64,000 bases of DNA, from assembly GCF_003254395.2 (NCBI RefSeq), contig NC_037638.1, positions 26,303,352 through 26,367,351 of the forward strand. Direction: 5' to 3'. The position numbers were made by a program, and so were the translations under genes. The notes beneath the pieces were generated by a model. The model ran no database searches and was not told the origin of the DNA. It saw nothing but the letters and a program-made list of their open reading frames with translations. Of this stretch, positions 50,014-62,710 are shown in pieces. Source of the stretch: Apis mellifera. Its lineage: Eukaryota > Arthropoda > Insecta > Hymenoptera > Apidae. The number at the start of each line of letters is the position of its first letter. Within the stretch, counting starts at the first letter, position 1.

Positions 50014-50430
50014 GTTGAATTTCGCACCTCCTCCAATTTTTTTTTCGAAATGAGCGTCTCCTTTCTTTTTTTTTTTTTTGCCGTTATTAATCAATGATTC
50101 CGGTAATAAAAATTCGGATCGAATGTTTATCTGGGAGAGGAGAAGGTATTCGTGTGTGATATACGATATACGTAGGGCTTAGACCACGTCTACGTGCAGG
50201 CAATATTAATATAAATTGTACTTGAATTTCGCACCTCCTCCGATTTTTTTTTCGACTCGAAACGAGCTTCTCCTTTTTTTTTTTTTGTCATTATTAATCA
50301 ATGATTCCGGTAATAAAAATTCGGATCGAATGTTTATCTGGAGAGAGGAGAAGGTATTCGTGTGTGATATACGATATACGTAGGGCTTAGACCACGTCTA
50401 CGTGCAGGCAATATTAATATAAATTGTACT
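50014..50430. repeat. Recent tandem duplication, 208-bp period
   Basis: Copy 1 (50014-50221) and copy 2 (50222-50430) both run from TTGAATTTCGCACCTCCTCC through a poly-T tract, GATTCCGGTAATAAAAATTC, GATATACGATATACGTAGGG and CCACGTCTACGTGCAGGC to AATTGTACTT. Differences are limited to the poly-T region (CGAAATGAGCG against CGACTCGAAACGAGC) and one or two bases such as GGGAGAGG against GAGAGAGG. Homogeneity indicates a young event. Confidence 0.97.
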
Positions 50431-50491
50431 TCATGTATACCCAGGTGTACACTTTACGTACATATTGTACTGTATATCGTGGTGTTCACAA

Positions 50492-50551
50492 TGTATATAT
50501 ATATATACATATATATATAAATACACATATATATATAAATATATATACATA
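50492..50551. repeat. Interrupted (TA)n/(CA) microsatellite
   Basis: TA-rich tract with ACATAT and AAATAC interruptions just after the tandem duplication. Confidence 0.9.
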
Positions 50552-51959
50552 ACAGTTACGTATGCGCGAGTAAGGTAACCGAATAGCCATTTCGACCTAC
50601 GAGTACGTCAACATAAAGTACAGGGTATGTAATTATTATTAGGTTAGTGTACCTTTAATCTTGTGGATAATTGCACGCGTGCGGTCGTATCGTTTTTCCT
50701 CTCCTCTGTATCGCTATTAAAAAAGAAGGGAGAGTACGAAGTTATTAATTTCAGATATTTTTTAATATCTCACTCGTTTGATCACGATACACGATCTTCG
50801 CCAATATATACATACACACACACGCGCGTTATTTAACCGAGAAATCGAAAACGAAACCCGTTTCCCCGATTACCCGGGGGATAATTAATGGAAATACGAG
50901 TAAACGTTGGAGATAAGGTGGAGTTTTCATCCAATAAAGGGTTAAAAGTTTGTAGATGAGTGCTCGCGGAAGAATGAAGAAACGATAAAGAAGGGAGGGA
51001 GAGAGGGGCACTCTTCTTCTTGTTCTTGGAGGGGAGAGAGGGAATAGGAGAATTTCTAAAGCAAGGGAAATGGGTGGGCGGAGAGGGAGGCGGTGGAGGA
51101 TCGTGTAAGAAGGAGTAGGAAGACTTTGAGAAGTTGTTCTCCGTAACTTTATTAATTAAAGGCCGTTAGTCCTTGTTGCTCGATACATCTTATACACCTA
51201 ACACGGTCGTGGTTCCCCCCATATACAAAGAAGAATAACCGTCTCGCCGTCCTTCATCTCTCTCATCGCTATCACTCCCGCGTCTTCTTCGATGTTCCTT
51301 ACCCTCCATCGTATCGATCATCGTCAATGTCCACACCACAGTGGAAGCTTCCGCACCGTGGAGATCGTGGCTCGCGTTATTCCAGCATCCTCGCTTATTG
51401 CGTTTAGCGCGATCACTTTCGCTAACTCCCCGTCCTGGCTTCCGTTCGATTATCTTAAACGAGTTATCATCCCCCGAGTAATTTTATCGAAATACGTGTT
51501 TTCTGATCTTCTCTTCCGAGATTCTCGTCGGCACAATGCTTCGAACAATGTTACATTATAACCGGATGAAATTCGTTTTCATAATGTGTAATCAAATTAT
51601 GTAACATGTTTCCATGAGCGTTAAAATTTTAAATCTTCTTTTTTAAACGTTTACGGATTAAACGGGATACGCGTGTACAGGCAGAGAATTAATCGATAAT
51701 CGATCGGTCGTATTTTAATAGTTGAGAGATAGTCTATTAAATTTATTCAATTTTACATCTCGAAATTTTTATGTATTTAAATCGTTATTATGATCGATAA
51801 GTTTTTTGTTTCTTCTGTAAATTAAACTTGAAGTTAAGTAATTACTTCATGTTAGAAATTCGCACGATTCGTCGATGATTTTTTACATGTTCCATATGGT
51901 TTCTATATCGCGATAAAAGTCGAATTCTCGAAGAAATTCTCTATTTTTTTTTTTTTTAC

Positions 51960-52560
51960 TGTACGAGCACGATCAAATCCTCGCCATCTAGTGGATTCTT
52001 TAATCTAGCTATTTAAGCAAATTTTATATTATGTTATTTTATTATAATAATATTCTTGATTTTAGTTGACAATTTTTTTATTCCTTTCAATCTTTGAGCG
52101 ATCGGTATGTAATACATGTTCTTATAGAGTTTTTTCATTATATAATTTTCAGTTTCTTTTTATCGTTTTTTATCGTTATTTTGTTAAGTTAACTTAGTTT
52201 AGACTCATATCTGGGCCATATCGGATAATTTATATAGGGTAAGATTATCGAGGACATCCCGTAGCGAATACCCATAACTTCCTTTCTTAATAAGCACTTT
52301 TCCCTTAACATTTGTTTCTTTAAAATATCATTTCCAATTTTCCAAAGATCCAGTTTATTGCACGTTTGTCAAATTCGAGGCGCTTTCCAAGTTAATTGCC
52401 AAATATTTTACGGTTACCTTCAAATCACAAATATTCGTATATTTATATATACTTTTTATATATCGATTATCATTTTCTTTTTTATTCCATATTCAAGCAA
52501 TTATTTATTAATTTCTTTTAGTCACATTTTTACATTTGTATAAACTCAGAACCGAGAAAA
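51960..52560. other. CpG-poor, T-rich block
   Basis: Over about 600 bases CpG is sparse (roughly two per 60-base line, none in 52021-52080) and the + strand is T-rich. Nearby AT-rich DNA usually carries about double that CpG density. No long frame or terminal repeat is visible, so I cannot call it a transposon. It may be a decayed insertion or simply a methylation-depleted segment. A CTCF-like word lies at its left edge. Confidence 0.4.
51981..51994 (-). promoter_or_regulatory. CTCF-like binding motif
   Basis: The + strand reads TCGCCATCTAGTGG; its reverse complement CCACTAGATGGCGA fits the conserved CTCF core CCASYAGRKGGCRS except at the last base. CTCF is present in most insects including hymenopterans and marks insulators. 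One sequence match alone does not prove binding. Confidence 0.45.
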
Positions 52561-54324
52561 AATCAATTTTGTCCAGTTAACATCTATCATTCGAACCATT
52601 ATGGTGGACACTTGTGAATCTCACGGATAAAAGTGTTGCCTTCGACATGTTGCGAACACGCATAATCGATCTTATTTATTGCGAAAGAGATTATAAAAAT
52701 CGACCGTCTCTAAATTATTCTTAAAGAATCTAAAAAACGCGCGATGAATCTCAGAAGCTTGAAAGGATCGCTCTAAACGATCGGGTGTTAAGAATTTTCG
52801 GATGGAAGAAATGTTGAAAAAATTCATCGCCGTTTCGTATTACAAGAAAAGGCATTAGCGAACGAAAAGCTTTCCACCCTCCCTCCGATAATTCCTCCAA
52901 CGCGTACCGTGGGAGGAATTATCGCGGTTCACCGGCATTCCTTTCCTCCCCGGCCGTCTATTAACAGCGCGAAAAACAGTAGGCGAAAAAGTAATTATGG
53001 GGCGAGCCATAGGAGGAAGGGTACGGTATGGGGGTATGCGCGACAAAGGACGAGCGGTTAGCGCTGGCCATAATTAGGAAATTGCTTCTCGCATGGTAAA
53101 AATGTATCGCGTGGCGAAGAAAGCGCAGAAGGAACTCATTACGAGAGCGATGCTCGGCGGCGGCGGTGGTGGTGGGAAGAAGGGGACGAGTTTGGCAGGG
53201 ATGGGAGGGGGAGGGGTGGTTGCGTAGCCGTTTTCAAGGGAAAGCGAGAGCGGAGGTTGCTCATGGTGGAAAGGAGGCGAGGCGCGCGAGGAGAAGATCA
53301 AAGCACTGGAGATGATTTCATTACGACACGCCACTCGTCTACTACGTTGAAATATCAAAAGAGTGGCGGCCTCATACAAGTACGGGAGTCGGCGCGGAGA
53401 GGCGCGCGGCACGGCCACACGGCTCGCCGTGTGCAAGTTTTCTGCACAATGCTTTTCTTGTCAGCCCCCTAAAGAGAAAGGAGAAGCGGTTGGATGTCGG
53501 TTGGAAGGAGCAGGACAGCAGGAGAGAAGGGAAAAGGTTGGCGTGCAACCCTCGCCGTCCCGATTCCGCCGCAGCTATCGCCCTCCGCTTCTTCTTTCCC
53601 TTCTTCTTTCGCCCCGTAGGGAAGAATATTATTAGCTCAACCCGCTGCCTATTGTCGAAATAAGTTGGTGATATCGGATCAAGATGCACTGGATTTAGTT
53701 TCGTGCCTTCGTGGAATTCTGTTTTCGCGAAAACGATCGTTCAATTTCTTTCTTTCCTCTTTCTTCTTCTTTTTTTCTTCTTCTTTTTTTTCTCGCGAGA
53801 TGATGCGACTTGCGCGGTCGAGAAAGTTTCGGGGAACGTTTTCGACGAAAACTTTTGTCAAATTTTTCCCTTTCGTCTTTCGCGGAATCCATTCTCGCTC
53901 TCGTTCTGAATTTCGAACGATATAAAAATTGGGGGGAGGGATGGAGAGGGGGAAACGATTTCTTTTTTCCTTTCTTTTTCGTATATCGCGCTCTAATTAT
54001 GAATAATCAACGCTGTAATTACAGGGAGGTTTAATAACACATTTTGCTTTTAGTATTTCCGCTTTAATGCCGCTACGTTTCAAGCTTCTTTTCTTAACGA
54101 TGCTACAGCTTCTTATTTAGACCATCCAAGTTAAGTAATTTCATTCGCGATAATAGCGTTAAGTGCAATCTCAATTATTCATTCGCTTCTACGAGATAAA
54201 AAAAAAAATAGAAGAAACGATATTTACGACAACAATATTCCAAGGATCGAATTATAAGAATCGTCCATACTTATAAATTATTTATGTCGCTTGCGCGAAC
54301 TTGCGCAATTTTTTCCTTTCACAG

Positions 54325-54744
54325 CGATTCGAAATTTTCGCCGTATCGTTACGACGTCCAATATCCGATGAGCAGCGTGTTGAAGAAATCTATGATTATG
54401 GAAAAATTGCCGCAATGAAAATGACGCGACACGATCGACGCGTGTTCGACATTTTGACAAAGGGAGGATTCAATTATCGGGGCGAAACAAACGGGATTAT
54501 AAGAAGGCGGGAATCGAACCTGGAATATTCGAGGCACGTTGGGAGGGGAGGGGAGGGAAAAATATACATCCTACTAATTCCAGACTTGCACGAGGCGCAC
54601 TACGAATCGCGAAAGGATTCCGAGGCAAACGTTGGAAAGTTGTTAGCTAACTGGAAATACGATACTCCCGGCCCATTGCCGAGAAGTGTATTATCGCCTG
54701 CCACGAACTCTACATATTACTCAACTTTCCAAGTTGCGGCGTAG
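54325..54744 (+). other. Unassigned 140-codon open frame after an acceptor-like site
   Basis: A good acceptor context (AATTTTTTCCTTTCACAG, AG at 54323-54324) precedes an open frame of 140 codons ending in TAG. Unlike most frames here it is not low complexity, with balanced acidic and basic residues and a Gly-rich patch. I recognise no domain. In 64 kb read in six frames a few stop-free runs of this length are expected by chance, so I do not call it a gene. Confidence 0.15.
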
Positions 54745-55039
54745 CGGTTCCATACTGATAGCGGTTTAGAAAATAATCAGCTGGTCTCGCGTCTCTCTCT
54801 TCCTCTCCCCCTCCCCCTCCCTCCGTATATACATATATATACAACTCCTCTCGAACGAGAGTGCTACGCGCGCCGCCGCGTGACTAATCGTCTCTCCTTG
54901 GTGGAGCTCGTTAAACCCTTTGATCGACGAGCAAATTTTTCACCCCTTTACCCTTTTAATATCCCTTCTATCCCGCTGCTTCCGCCGCTGCCCCGTCCGT
55001 TGCCTCGTGGCCGTTTATCGTCCGCATCGGGCTATCGTC

Positions 55040-55041
<2 letters not shown>

Positions 55042-55088
<47 letters not shown>
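55042..55088. repeat. (CT)n microsatellite
   Basis: About 23 uninterrupted CT units. Confidence 0.95.
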
Positions 55089-55092
<4 letters not shown>

Positions 55093-55186
55093 ATACGTTG
55101 ACCAGCGCGCGGAGAATTACGCGTCGAAAGGGGAAGCCCGCAAGGGACACGGTGCAATTCCGCGTCATGATTTCGAACGGTGGGAC

Positions 55187-55262
55187 ACGGACGGACGGAC
55201 GGACGGACGGATAGAAGGCAGAGAGAGAAAGAGAGGGAGAGAGAGAGAGAGAGAGAGAAAGA
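55187..55262. repeat. (GGAC)n then (GA)n repeat
   Basis: Six GGAC units (about 55187-55211) followed after a short gap by GA runs to about 55262. Overlapping frames are Arg/Glu/Asp strings and not coding evidence. Confidence 0.9.
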
Positions 55263-57309
55263 GATCGATCTCGAACGAACGGTTTGGTCTTGGAGGGAGA
55301 GGGGAGAAGGAAGGGAAGGGGGACGATTGTTCGTTGCGCGTACGAGAGCAGAGGAGAGGAGGGGGGGGTGGGATAAAGGTCGGTAATTAAAATGAAATTC
55401 GTAGAAAAAAAGAAGGTTGGCTGGCCTGGTCCAGCCGGTAATGGATACAACGCGCGGCGGGGGGGCGTCATAAAATTTTTACAAATGAGCGTAGCGAAGC
55501 GGTGGCTTTACGCCGTTGGGAGGAGGTGTACGCGGGGAAGGGGTGGGAATGAAAAAAGTAGACGGCAAAAGCGAGAAGGGAAAAAAAAGAAAAAGAAAGG
55601 AAAAAGAGGAGACGCGCAGGTACACCACCCCGCGGTGGCGTTGTTAGTGTCCCCGCTCTCTCCATCCTCCGTCATCTCCTCATCCTCCTCTCCCCTCCGC
55701 CGGTGGGTGCACTTGTGTACCGCGGATACAAACAAACAAGAGCGGGTCATACAGGCGAAGTAACAAATGCCGGACATTTACATTTAGCAGCGAGGGTGGC
55801 CCTCTCTCTTCCTTCTCTCTCCCTTTTTTTCCTTCTCTCTTTCTCCTTGACGTTATTTTCCCGCGTTCCACTCCCTCCTTCTTTCTTTTCTCGCTTCTCG
55901 TCTCTCTCTCTCTTCTCTCCGTTTTTCGACCTATCGCGTTTCTATTTTCCCATCTCTCCGTCTCTCTCACCCGCTTGTTCTCTTTCTCTGCGATTCTCGC
56001 GCGGGTTGCTCACGGTTTGGTAACGAGAGAGCGCGTACGTGTGTTTACGTACGTGTATGCGCGCGTGTATGCAGGTTGCATTATGTACGGTGGCTCGGTA
56101 CAGTCCATGGTTAACACAGGAACGCCGGCAGGCCTTCCCGCCACTTGCAAATTTTCCGCTTTTAAATGTTAATTTCAGCGTAATCGATGGTACTCGCTGG
56201 GCCGGGTTCACCAGCGTGTTCACCCTCTGCCCTTTTCCGTCCATCGAGCTTCACCACGTCCTAGAACGTATCGGTCCAACGCGGTCTCCCTCGTTAAACG
56301 GTCGAATCGATCGAACTGAAAAATTCGTCGGATCCATCCTCCCTTCGGGCGCCAATTCGAAGAAGGAACCTTCCTTTCTTTCTCTCTTTTTGCCAAGAAA
56401 CGAATCGGATAGATTCGTCGTGTTTTCGATGGATAGCTTTCCGTATAAAATTTCCACGTAAAATTTTGTTACGTTGAAATTCATCGGGGAGTATAAGCAA
56501 GGATAATGGATTTTATTATTATTAAATAATATCGTTGTATATTCGAAATTTCGTACGTGCCCTATATAAATTGATACTCTTTAACGCGATATCACAAAAG
56601 TTTATTTAATCATCGGCCATTTCCGTTCCATTCTCGCGTGTAAGTTTGATCGGGCGAATAATACGTTTCGAGTCGGGTGATAAAATTTTCGTATGAAAAT
56701 TTGCACGCGCATCGCGAGCGCGCGCGTTCAACGTGGTCGAGGAATAATTAGCGGCGGGGTGGGGGGAGGTGGGTAATCTTGTTGTCGTTACACATTCAGA
56801 AACCGCGGAACGAGACGCGGGGCGTGCACGTTTCCCAATACCTACTTGCGTGTAATTGTTAATCGAATCAACATTATAAGTGGAAACGTGACAGAAAATT
56901 GATACGCACGCGACGTATGCAAGTTGGCAGGTATGCAAAACAGAATCTGGCTAATACTGACAACCGACAACCTCCGCTCATCCATCGAATTACAGATGTG
57001 CTTCGCCGGCTGGTAACTACGAGTGTCCAATTACTTCCTGTTAACCGTCCGATTGTCGTCCATCGGCCATCCAGTTATACTTCTACCTCGAAATAAGCCG
57101 TTCCGCGGGGCCAGTCACCGACGCCGACATTCTGCTTAATATAATTACAAAGTATCGATCCTGCACGAGACAAGGGAGGACCAAGGATCGCTAAACGTTT
57201 TTCGCTAATGCCATTAACCACAACCCACACGCCAAACACGCGTCCTATCTGTTACTCTTCGATCGCTCTTCCACCCCCCCCTTTCTTCTCTCCCTGTGGA
57301 CAGCTTTAA

Positions 57310-58290
57310 ATTCTTTACTTGTTGGACGTGTTTCGAATCGTTTGAATACCTGCAAGAATAAAGGGAAATGTTATCCATTTTGTTCGTTTTAAATCCAAAT
57401 TAGACACGTTTACTTTTATTCTATTACTCAACCTAGAAACATGAGTTCTTCGACTATATTTCTTCCCTTTATAATGGTTGAAATTTGTGTCCTTACATGT
57501 TGGACATCTTTTGAATCGTTTGAATACCTGCAAAAAATCAAGAAGAGAGGGAAATGTTAATTTTAAAATCCAAATTAGGCACTTTTCTTCTATTATTCAA
57601 CGTAGAAACATGAGTTCTTCAATTATTTTTCTTCCCTTTATAATGGTTGAAATTTGTGTCCTTACATTGGACATCTTTCGAATTGTTTGAATACCTGCAA
57701 GAAATCAAGAAGAAAGGGAAGTGTTAAGTGTTTTTAAAATTTAAATTAGGTATATTTACTTTTCTTCTATTCCTCTCTCTCTCTCTATCTTCTCAACCTA
57801 GAAACATGAGTTCTTCGACTATTTTTCTTCCCCTCATAATCGTTGAAATTCGTGTTCTTACTTGTTGGGCATCTTTCGAATCGTTTGAATATCTGCAAGA
57901 AGAGAGGGAAGTATTAATTTTAAAATCTAAATTAGATACGTTTACTTTTCTTCTATTACTCAACCTAGAAGCATCAGTTCTTCGATTATTTTTCTTCTTT
58001 TCAAAATCGTTCAAATTCATATTCTTATTCGTTATCTTTGGAATTCGAATATCTTACTTTCGTTGTCTGCAAGAAAAAGGGAAACTATTAATTATTTTAA
58101 AAATCCAAATTGGACACGTTCACGTATTATTCAACGCAAAAGGGCGCGTTCTATCTACTCTTCGACTATTTTTCTTCTCCTCACAATCGTTCGAATTCGT
58201 AAATCCTTCCTTACTCGGATAAATCTTGCTTGAAATCGTTCGAATACTCGAATTCGCGAGAAATCAAGAATTACTTTAAATATATATTTA
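57310..58290. repeat. Diverged tandem array, about 165-195 bp per unit
   Basis: Units begin near 57315, 57494, 57663, 57859, 58026 and (partial) 58206. Landmarks are TTGGACATCTTTCGAATCG, TTTGAATACCTGCAAGAA, GGGAAATGTTA, AAATCCAAATTAG, CTTTTCTTCTATTACTCAAC, CTAGAAACATGAGTTCTTCG and TTTTTCTTCCC. Units 1-4 are close, while 5 and 6 are eroded, so the array decays rightwards. Unit 4 has a CTCTCTCT insert at its left border (57773-57787). A 164-codon frame crossing units 3-6 is a by-product; the units do not share a reading frame. Confidence 0.9.
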
Positions 58291-58453
58291 CCTTTCTCGT
58301 ATTATCGAGGGATTCGTCGTCCGGTTCAATTTTCGAGGGAACGATCGAGCTTACTCATCGAGATCAGAGTGCATAAAACAGGTCGGGAAAGTGGAAAACA
58401 AAGTGGCGGTACGAAATAAGGCGGCACAAAGCGCGGTAGCTTCGGTTGGAAGG

Positions 58454-58485
<32 letters not shown>

Positions 58486-58495
58486 AAGAGAGAGC
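58454..58495. repeat. (GA)n microsatellite
   Basis: GA run with GGGA and AAAG interruptions. Confidence 0.9.
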
Positions 58496-58767
58496 GCGCG
58501 GGTAACACGCGAGGAGGAAGAGGGTTGGGCAGAGGCGGAGGGACTCTCGTTATGCACGAAACGCATTACTTTTATCTCGAGCAAGCCGAGAGTGGCGCCG
58601 AATTGCAATCAATTTTTTGTCTTTCTTTCTCAGCCCCACTCATCGCTCACCCTCTCCTCGTCCTTCGCCCTCCCACGCGGCCCCTCTCATTTTATCCGCA
58701 GTCCACTCTCAGCTCCATTCCTTTTGGTTCCGTTCTGAACTGATCCGTGGCTGGCCCAGGCCCCGTG

Positions 58768-58801
58768 TTTCGTTCGTTCGTTCGTTCGTTCGCTCATTCG
58801 T
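58768..58801. repeat. (TTCG)n tetranucleotide run
   Basis: About seven TTCG units, the last ones degenerate. It is followed by a short GC-rich segment containing two ATTTGCAT octamer words (58850 and 58861 region). Confidence 0.9.
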
Positions 58802-60081
58802 TCAGGATGGCTGGCTGGCGTTACCCCGTGCAACCGGAATTTGCATCCCGAATCCCACTATTTGCATTTCAATTCCACGAGACTCTCGCCACCGCGCCGC
58901 TGCCACCACCGCCGCTGCCAAACGGCGGCTACAAACATAAATACGAATTCAAGGGTCCACAAATGACTGTATCCCGCATAACTTCACCAACGATTCCGTG
59001 TATCCTGATTAGGTCCGGTTACCCACCACACCGCACCCCTACCGTTTCCTACCACCCTCCTTACCTACGCTACCCGGATTTTCGAATTTTACAACAATCG
59101 AATCAAACCGTCGATCGCCATTACTTTCTCTCCCTTTCTTTCTCCTTCTCCTTCCCCCGGAAGATTTTTATCTTTGGCACGCGAAACGATGTATAGATAG
59201 AGGATAGAGACGCGGATTAGCTCGTGATTGGCTCGAAATTGCAATTGGAATAATGTTAAGGTGGCGCGTTTTTTCTTTCTTTTTCTATATCCCTCTATTC
59301 GGTGTCACCGTGCACGGGCACGGTTTATCCGATCGTTGAATTATACGTGGAAATTTATTTATCGAGAATTCTATTAAAGTTTAATATAACGCGTATTTAA
59401 AGTAACCGTGTTTCAGTCGCATTTATTTTTGCATTTAAATACCTTTATAATGGGACGGCTAAAACGCGTGCATTAAACGGAATAATATTCTGAAATTTTA
59501 ACGGAAAGCGAACGATCTGTATCGCGTGGATATTCTCCTTTAACGTAAATATTAAAAGTATTGGAAAAATTGAGGCGGCTGATAATATTCAATCGATATG
59601 CTAATTAACATTTTAATTTTTAATAAAAAAGAAAATCCCCCGTTCAAGCGACTTATAAATTTGCGACGAATAAACTTTTTTTTTTCGTTCGATTTATCAA
59701 TACGTGTAATTGTCTCGTTAAATATTATATATATATTCTTTTTTTTTTTTTAATTATAAATCGTAACAGCTCTTAACGATATTATATATTTTCCCCGCAT
59801 ATTGACGGAATTTTTTTCATCCCCTTTCTGTTGTCGCGCCACACTTATGCCCGATTATTTTTTCGGTTAAAACGAATTAATTTCTTCCGATTACCAGGAT
59901 TCAATAGCAAGGAAGAATATACAATCGTACCATCAATTAAACGTGTAACGATAATTAGAATACTTTGACGATCCATTATATATTCAAACACATACAAATC
60001 ATACTCTCAAGAATCTACATTCATTCGCCATTTAGATAGAATTTCATTTTTGAGAACACGTGACATTCTCCATACCGCGCC

Positions 60082-60084
<3 letters not shown>

Positions 60085-60117
<33 letters not shown>
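60085..60117. repeat. (CT)n microsatellite
   Basis: CT run leading into CCCTGTTTTTCAG, which together resembles a strong splice acceptor; the 3' sequence stays open for about 36 codons only. Confidence 0.9.
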
Positions 60118-60119
<2 letters not shown>

Positions 60120-62633
60120 GTTTTTCAGCGCTTGTAGTGATCGAACGTGTCCGGCGCAACTGTGCAAAAACGTTAATGCGACGTCTTGGCGAACGTGTGC
60201 GCGGCTCGCAAGTACATCCGGTGATTTATCTAGGGTGATACACGATAGTAGCCGCGTACACCGCATCAGTGTAACTAACCCCTTCACTCTGGAAAGCCCC
60301 TAAGGCGATGCTCTCTTCGACGCTCGTGCTCGCGATCGATCACACACACACACACACACGCGTGCATCCTCTCCTCTCCTCTCCTTCTGTCCACATCCCC
60401 CTTTCACGTGCATCAACTCGGTCGATCGTGATCGTCAAAGGGTCGCTCACTCGTAATCAGTCGTGCGAGGGCTCACGCACGTCCTATCGCGACTATCGGG
60501 GTCGTTAACCCCCTCCCCCTCCTCCAATCTCCCTGCACGCCTCCTTCTCGACCACCACCTCCTTCGATACCCCCCCTGATCTCCATCCCCCGGCAACGAC
60601 ATGCCCTCCCCCTTTGCACAAAGGGTGTCGAGTCCCTCCCCCTCCCTTTCACGGCCAGCTGGATCTCAGGTGAGGGAGGATGGGGAAGGGGAGGCGTGTG
60701 TCGTAGTATCCGTGCGTGCCTTTCTGGATTCTGAATCATGACGCTTGACTTCGTCTCCTTCGTCTTTGATCTTTCGAGACGTCGTTTTATCGACGCGACA
60801 ACGTCGTTATACTTTCTCTCGCGTTACTCTCTTGGAAGAGGGAAGGAGAAGAAGGAGGGAGAGAGAAAGGGAAAGAGAGAGAGAGAGATGCACTGGGCGG
60901 AAGGCGGATGCAGGTTTAAATAGGTCACCGAGTCTCTACGAGCTAACTATAATCACGATGGCTATCAAAGTTTATCGTAGTTATCGGTCAATAATTAACC
61001 GCATTATTGCCAGGTCATCAAATTCGGCTATCGCGAGCCCATTAATAGCTCGCTGCTTTAGGTCTAGCTGCAAATTTTCTGTTATCTCCCTGTTTGAATA
61101 TGAAGTTTAATTTGATATTTGTGAGACTCGCGCGCTATCCTCGCCGGGCCGCCTCGTTATTCCCATCTTTAACGATAGTTATAAATAGAGATGATTATGC
61201 CGAATGAGAGCTTAATGGGCCGGGGAGGGGTGGAAGATTATTCGGATGGGGGGATTTGCTGGTGGAGAGGTAACGAGATGCGTCGAATAATTGGCAAATT
61301 ATCGCCCCCTCCCTAATCTTCCCACCACCGATTTTAATTCCTCCCTCCGCCGCTTTGTTTCTTTTCTTCTTTTTTCTTTCATTGGCCATCTCTCAACCCA
61401 GAGAATTCATAATTCGATGTCCAATTTTTATTCTCCATCCACCATCTCCTCTCAAGAAGAATCATCGGGACAGTAGAATAGATCGCATATCACTTGAGGA
61501 GAAAATCCCCGAGAATCTGTAGCGACATAAACATGACATCTCTATTTAACCACCGCCAGATAGATTTTCGTATCGACGATTTCTTAACGGATCCCAAACG
61601 AGAGAGAGAAAGGATGCGTCTCCTCGAAGGATGTGTCTCTTTATCCTCGAAGCTCTTTAATCCTCACGTGGCCAGCAACATGGCGCCAGTTTAAGAAAAG
61701 GAAAGAAAAAAGGAAGAGATCCAAAAATCTGTTTCTTCTCTCGTCTTTTCCATCATGTTTGGAGACGAGGAATGAAACGTGTGCGATAAGAATCTGATGC
61801 ATTTTCTCGAATCGATCATGGGTTTCGTGCCGAATTTGTGAAAATCGATTCTCACCACGAGGAATTATTATATAAGAAGAGCAGAGAAAGAAGAGAAGCT
61901 TGAAAATAATCGCGGAGACAGAGTCGCTGTTTTAACGCCCTTCTCTTTTTTTTCCTCTTTGTTCGATGAATCGTTGTCGCGATTGAAATTGATGGATGAA
62001 ACCGGGAATCGAAGCGGGGGAGGGGAGTGAAACGAGAGAAACTGGGAAAACCTGTGTGTGGATAAAGGGTATCGGTGCACGGAGAGCGTTAATGCGAGAG
62101 ATAAAAGCGTCGAAGTTAGCGGTGAAACAAAGGTTGAAAATAAATCAACAGGATGTGTTTCGTTCGAATTTGGATTCCTTTCTTTTTTTATTTCTATTAT
62201 CCAAGCAAAATTAAGAGGAATAATCGAAGAACAAAATATCAAGAATTTGAGTTCCTCGCGTTTATCCTTTAAATTCGAGTATATATAGCGAGGGATATGA
62301 TTGGATATCGGTTATACCGTGTTTAGTTACCGGGTATTCCAATTGCAGCATCTGTTATTCCCGGTGAACGTAATTCCAGGATTATCATAAAGGAACAGCG
62401 GGAGAGGAACATGATCGGAGAAAGAGAATTACATCCTCGATCGTATTCACCGATCGGTACACGCCAAGTTCTTGACATATCGGTTACATCGAAATTGGTA
62501 GATCAATGATCACTGGTAATCAAGAAGGTTACGTGGCTCTCGTTACTAATCAATGTAATGGAGTACGACGAACATCTGGCATAACAACGACGATACCTGG
62601 ACCGTTGTAATTGCTTTGGCTTGTTGCTTATGC

Positions 62634-62710
62634 ATATATATATATATATATATGTGTATGTGTTTATATATATATATATATGTACATGTATATATATATA
62701 TATATATACA
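62634..62710. repeat. Compound (TA)n/(TG)n microsatellite
   Basis: TA runs broken by GTGTATGTGTT and GTACATG, ending in TACACAG. Confidence 0.95.

Noticed and set aside
50420..50445. miR-305-like seed (ATTGTACTTCAT)
   Set aside because: Only the first 12 bases resemble the known insect miRNA; the 3' half differs and I see no hairpin arm.
54495..54530. tRNA-like T-arm (GGTTCGATTCCCGC on the minus strand)
   Set aside because: The five bases on either side of TTCGATT do not pair, and no acceptor, D or anticodon stems can be built around it.
58807..59195. Short frame starting MAGWRYPVQPEF after the TTCG repeat
   Set aside because: It becomes Pro-rich then Ser/Phe-rich from simple sequence, with no donor that preserves a sensible exon. 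I could not support it.
60121..60238. Exon-like segment after CCCTGTTTTTCAG
   Set aside because: The acceptor context is created by a CT microsatellite, and the open part is only about 36 codons with a poor donor.
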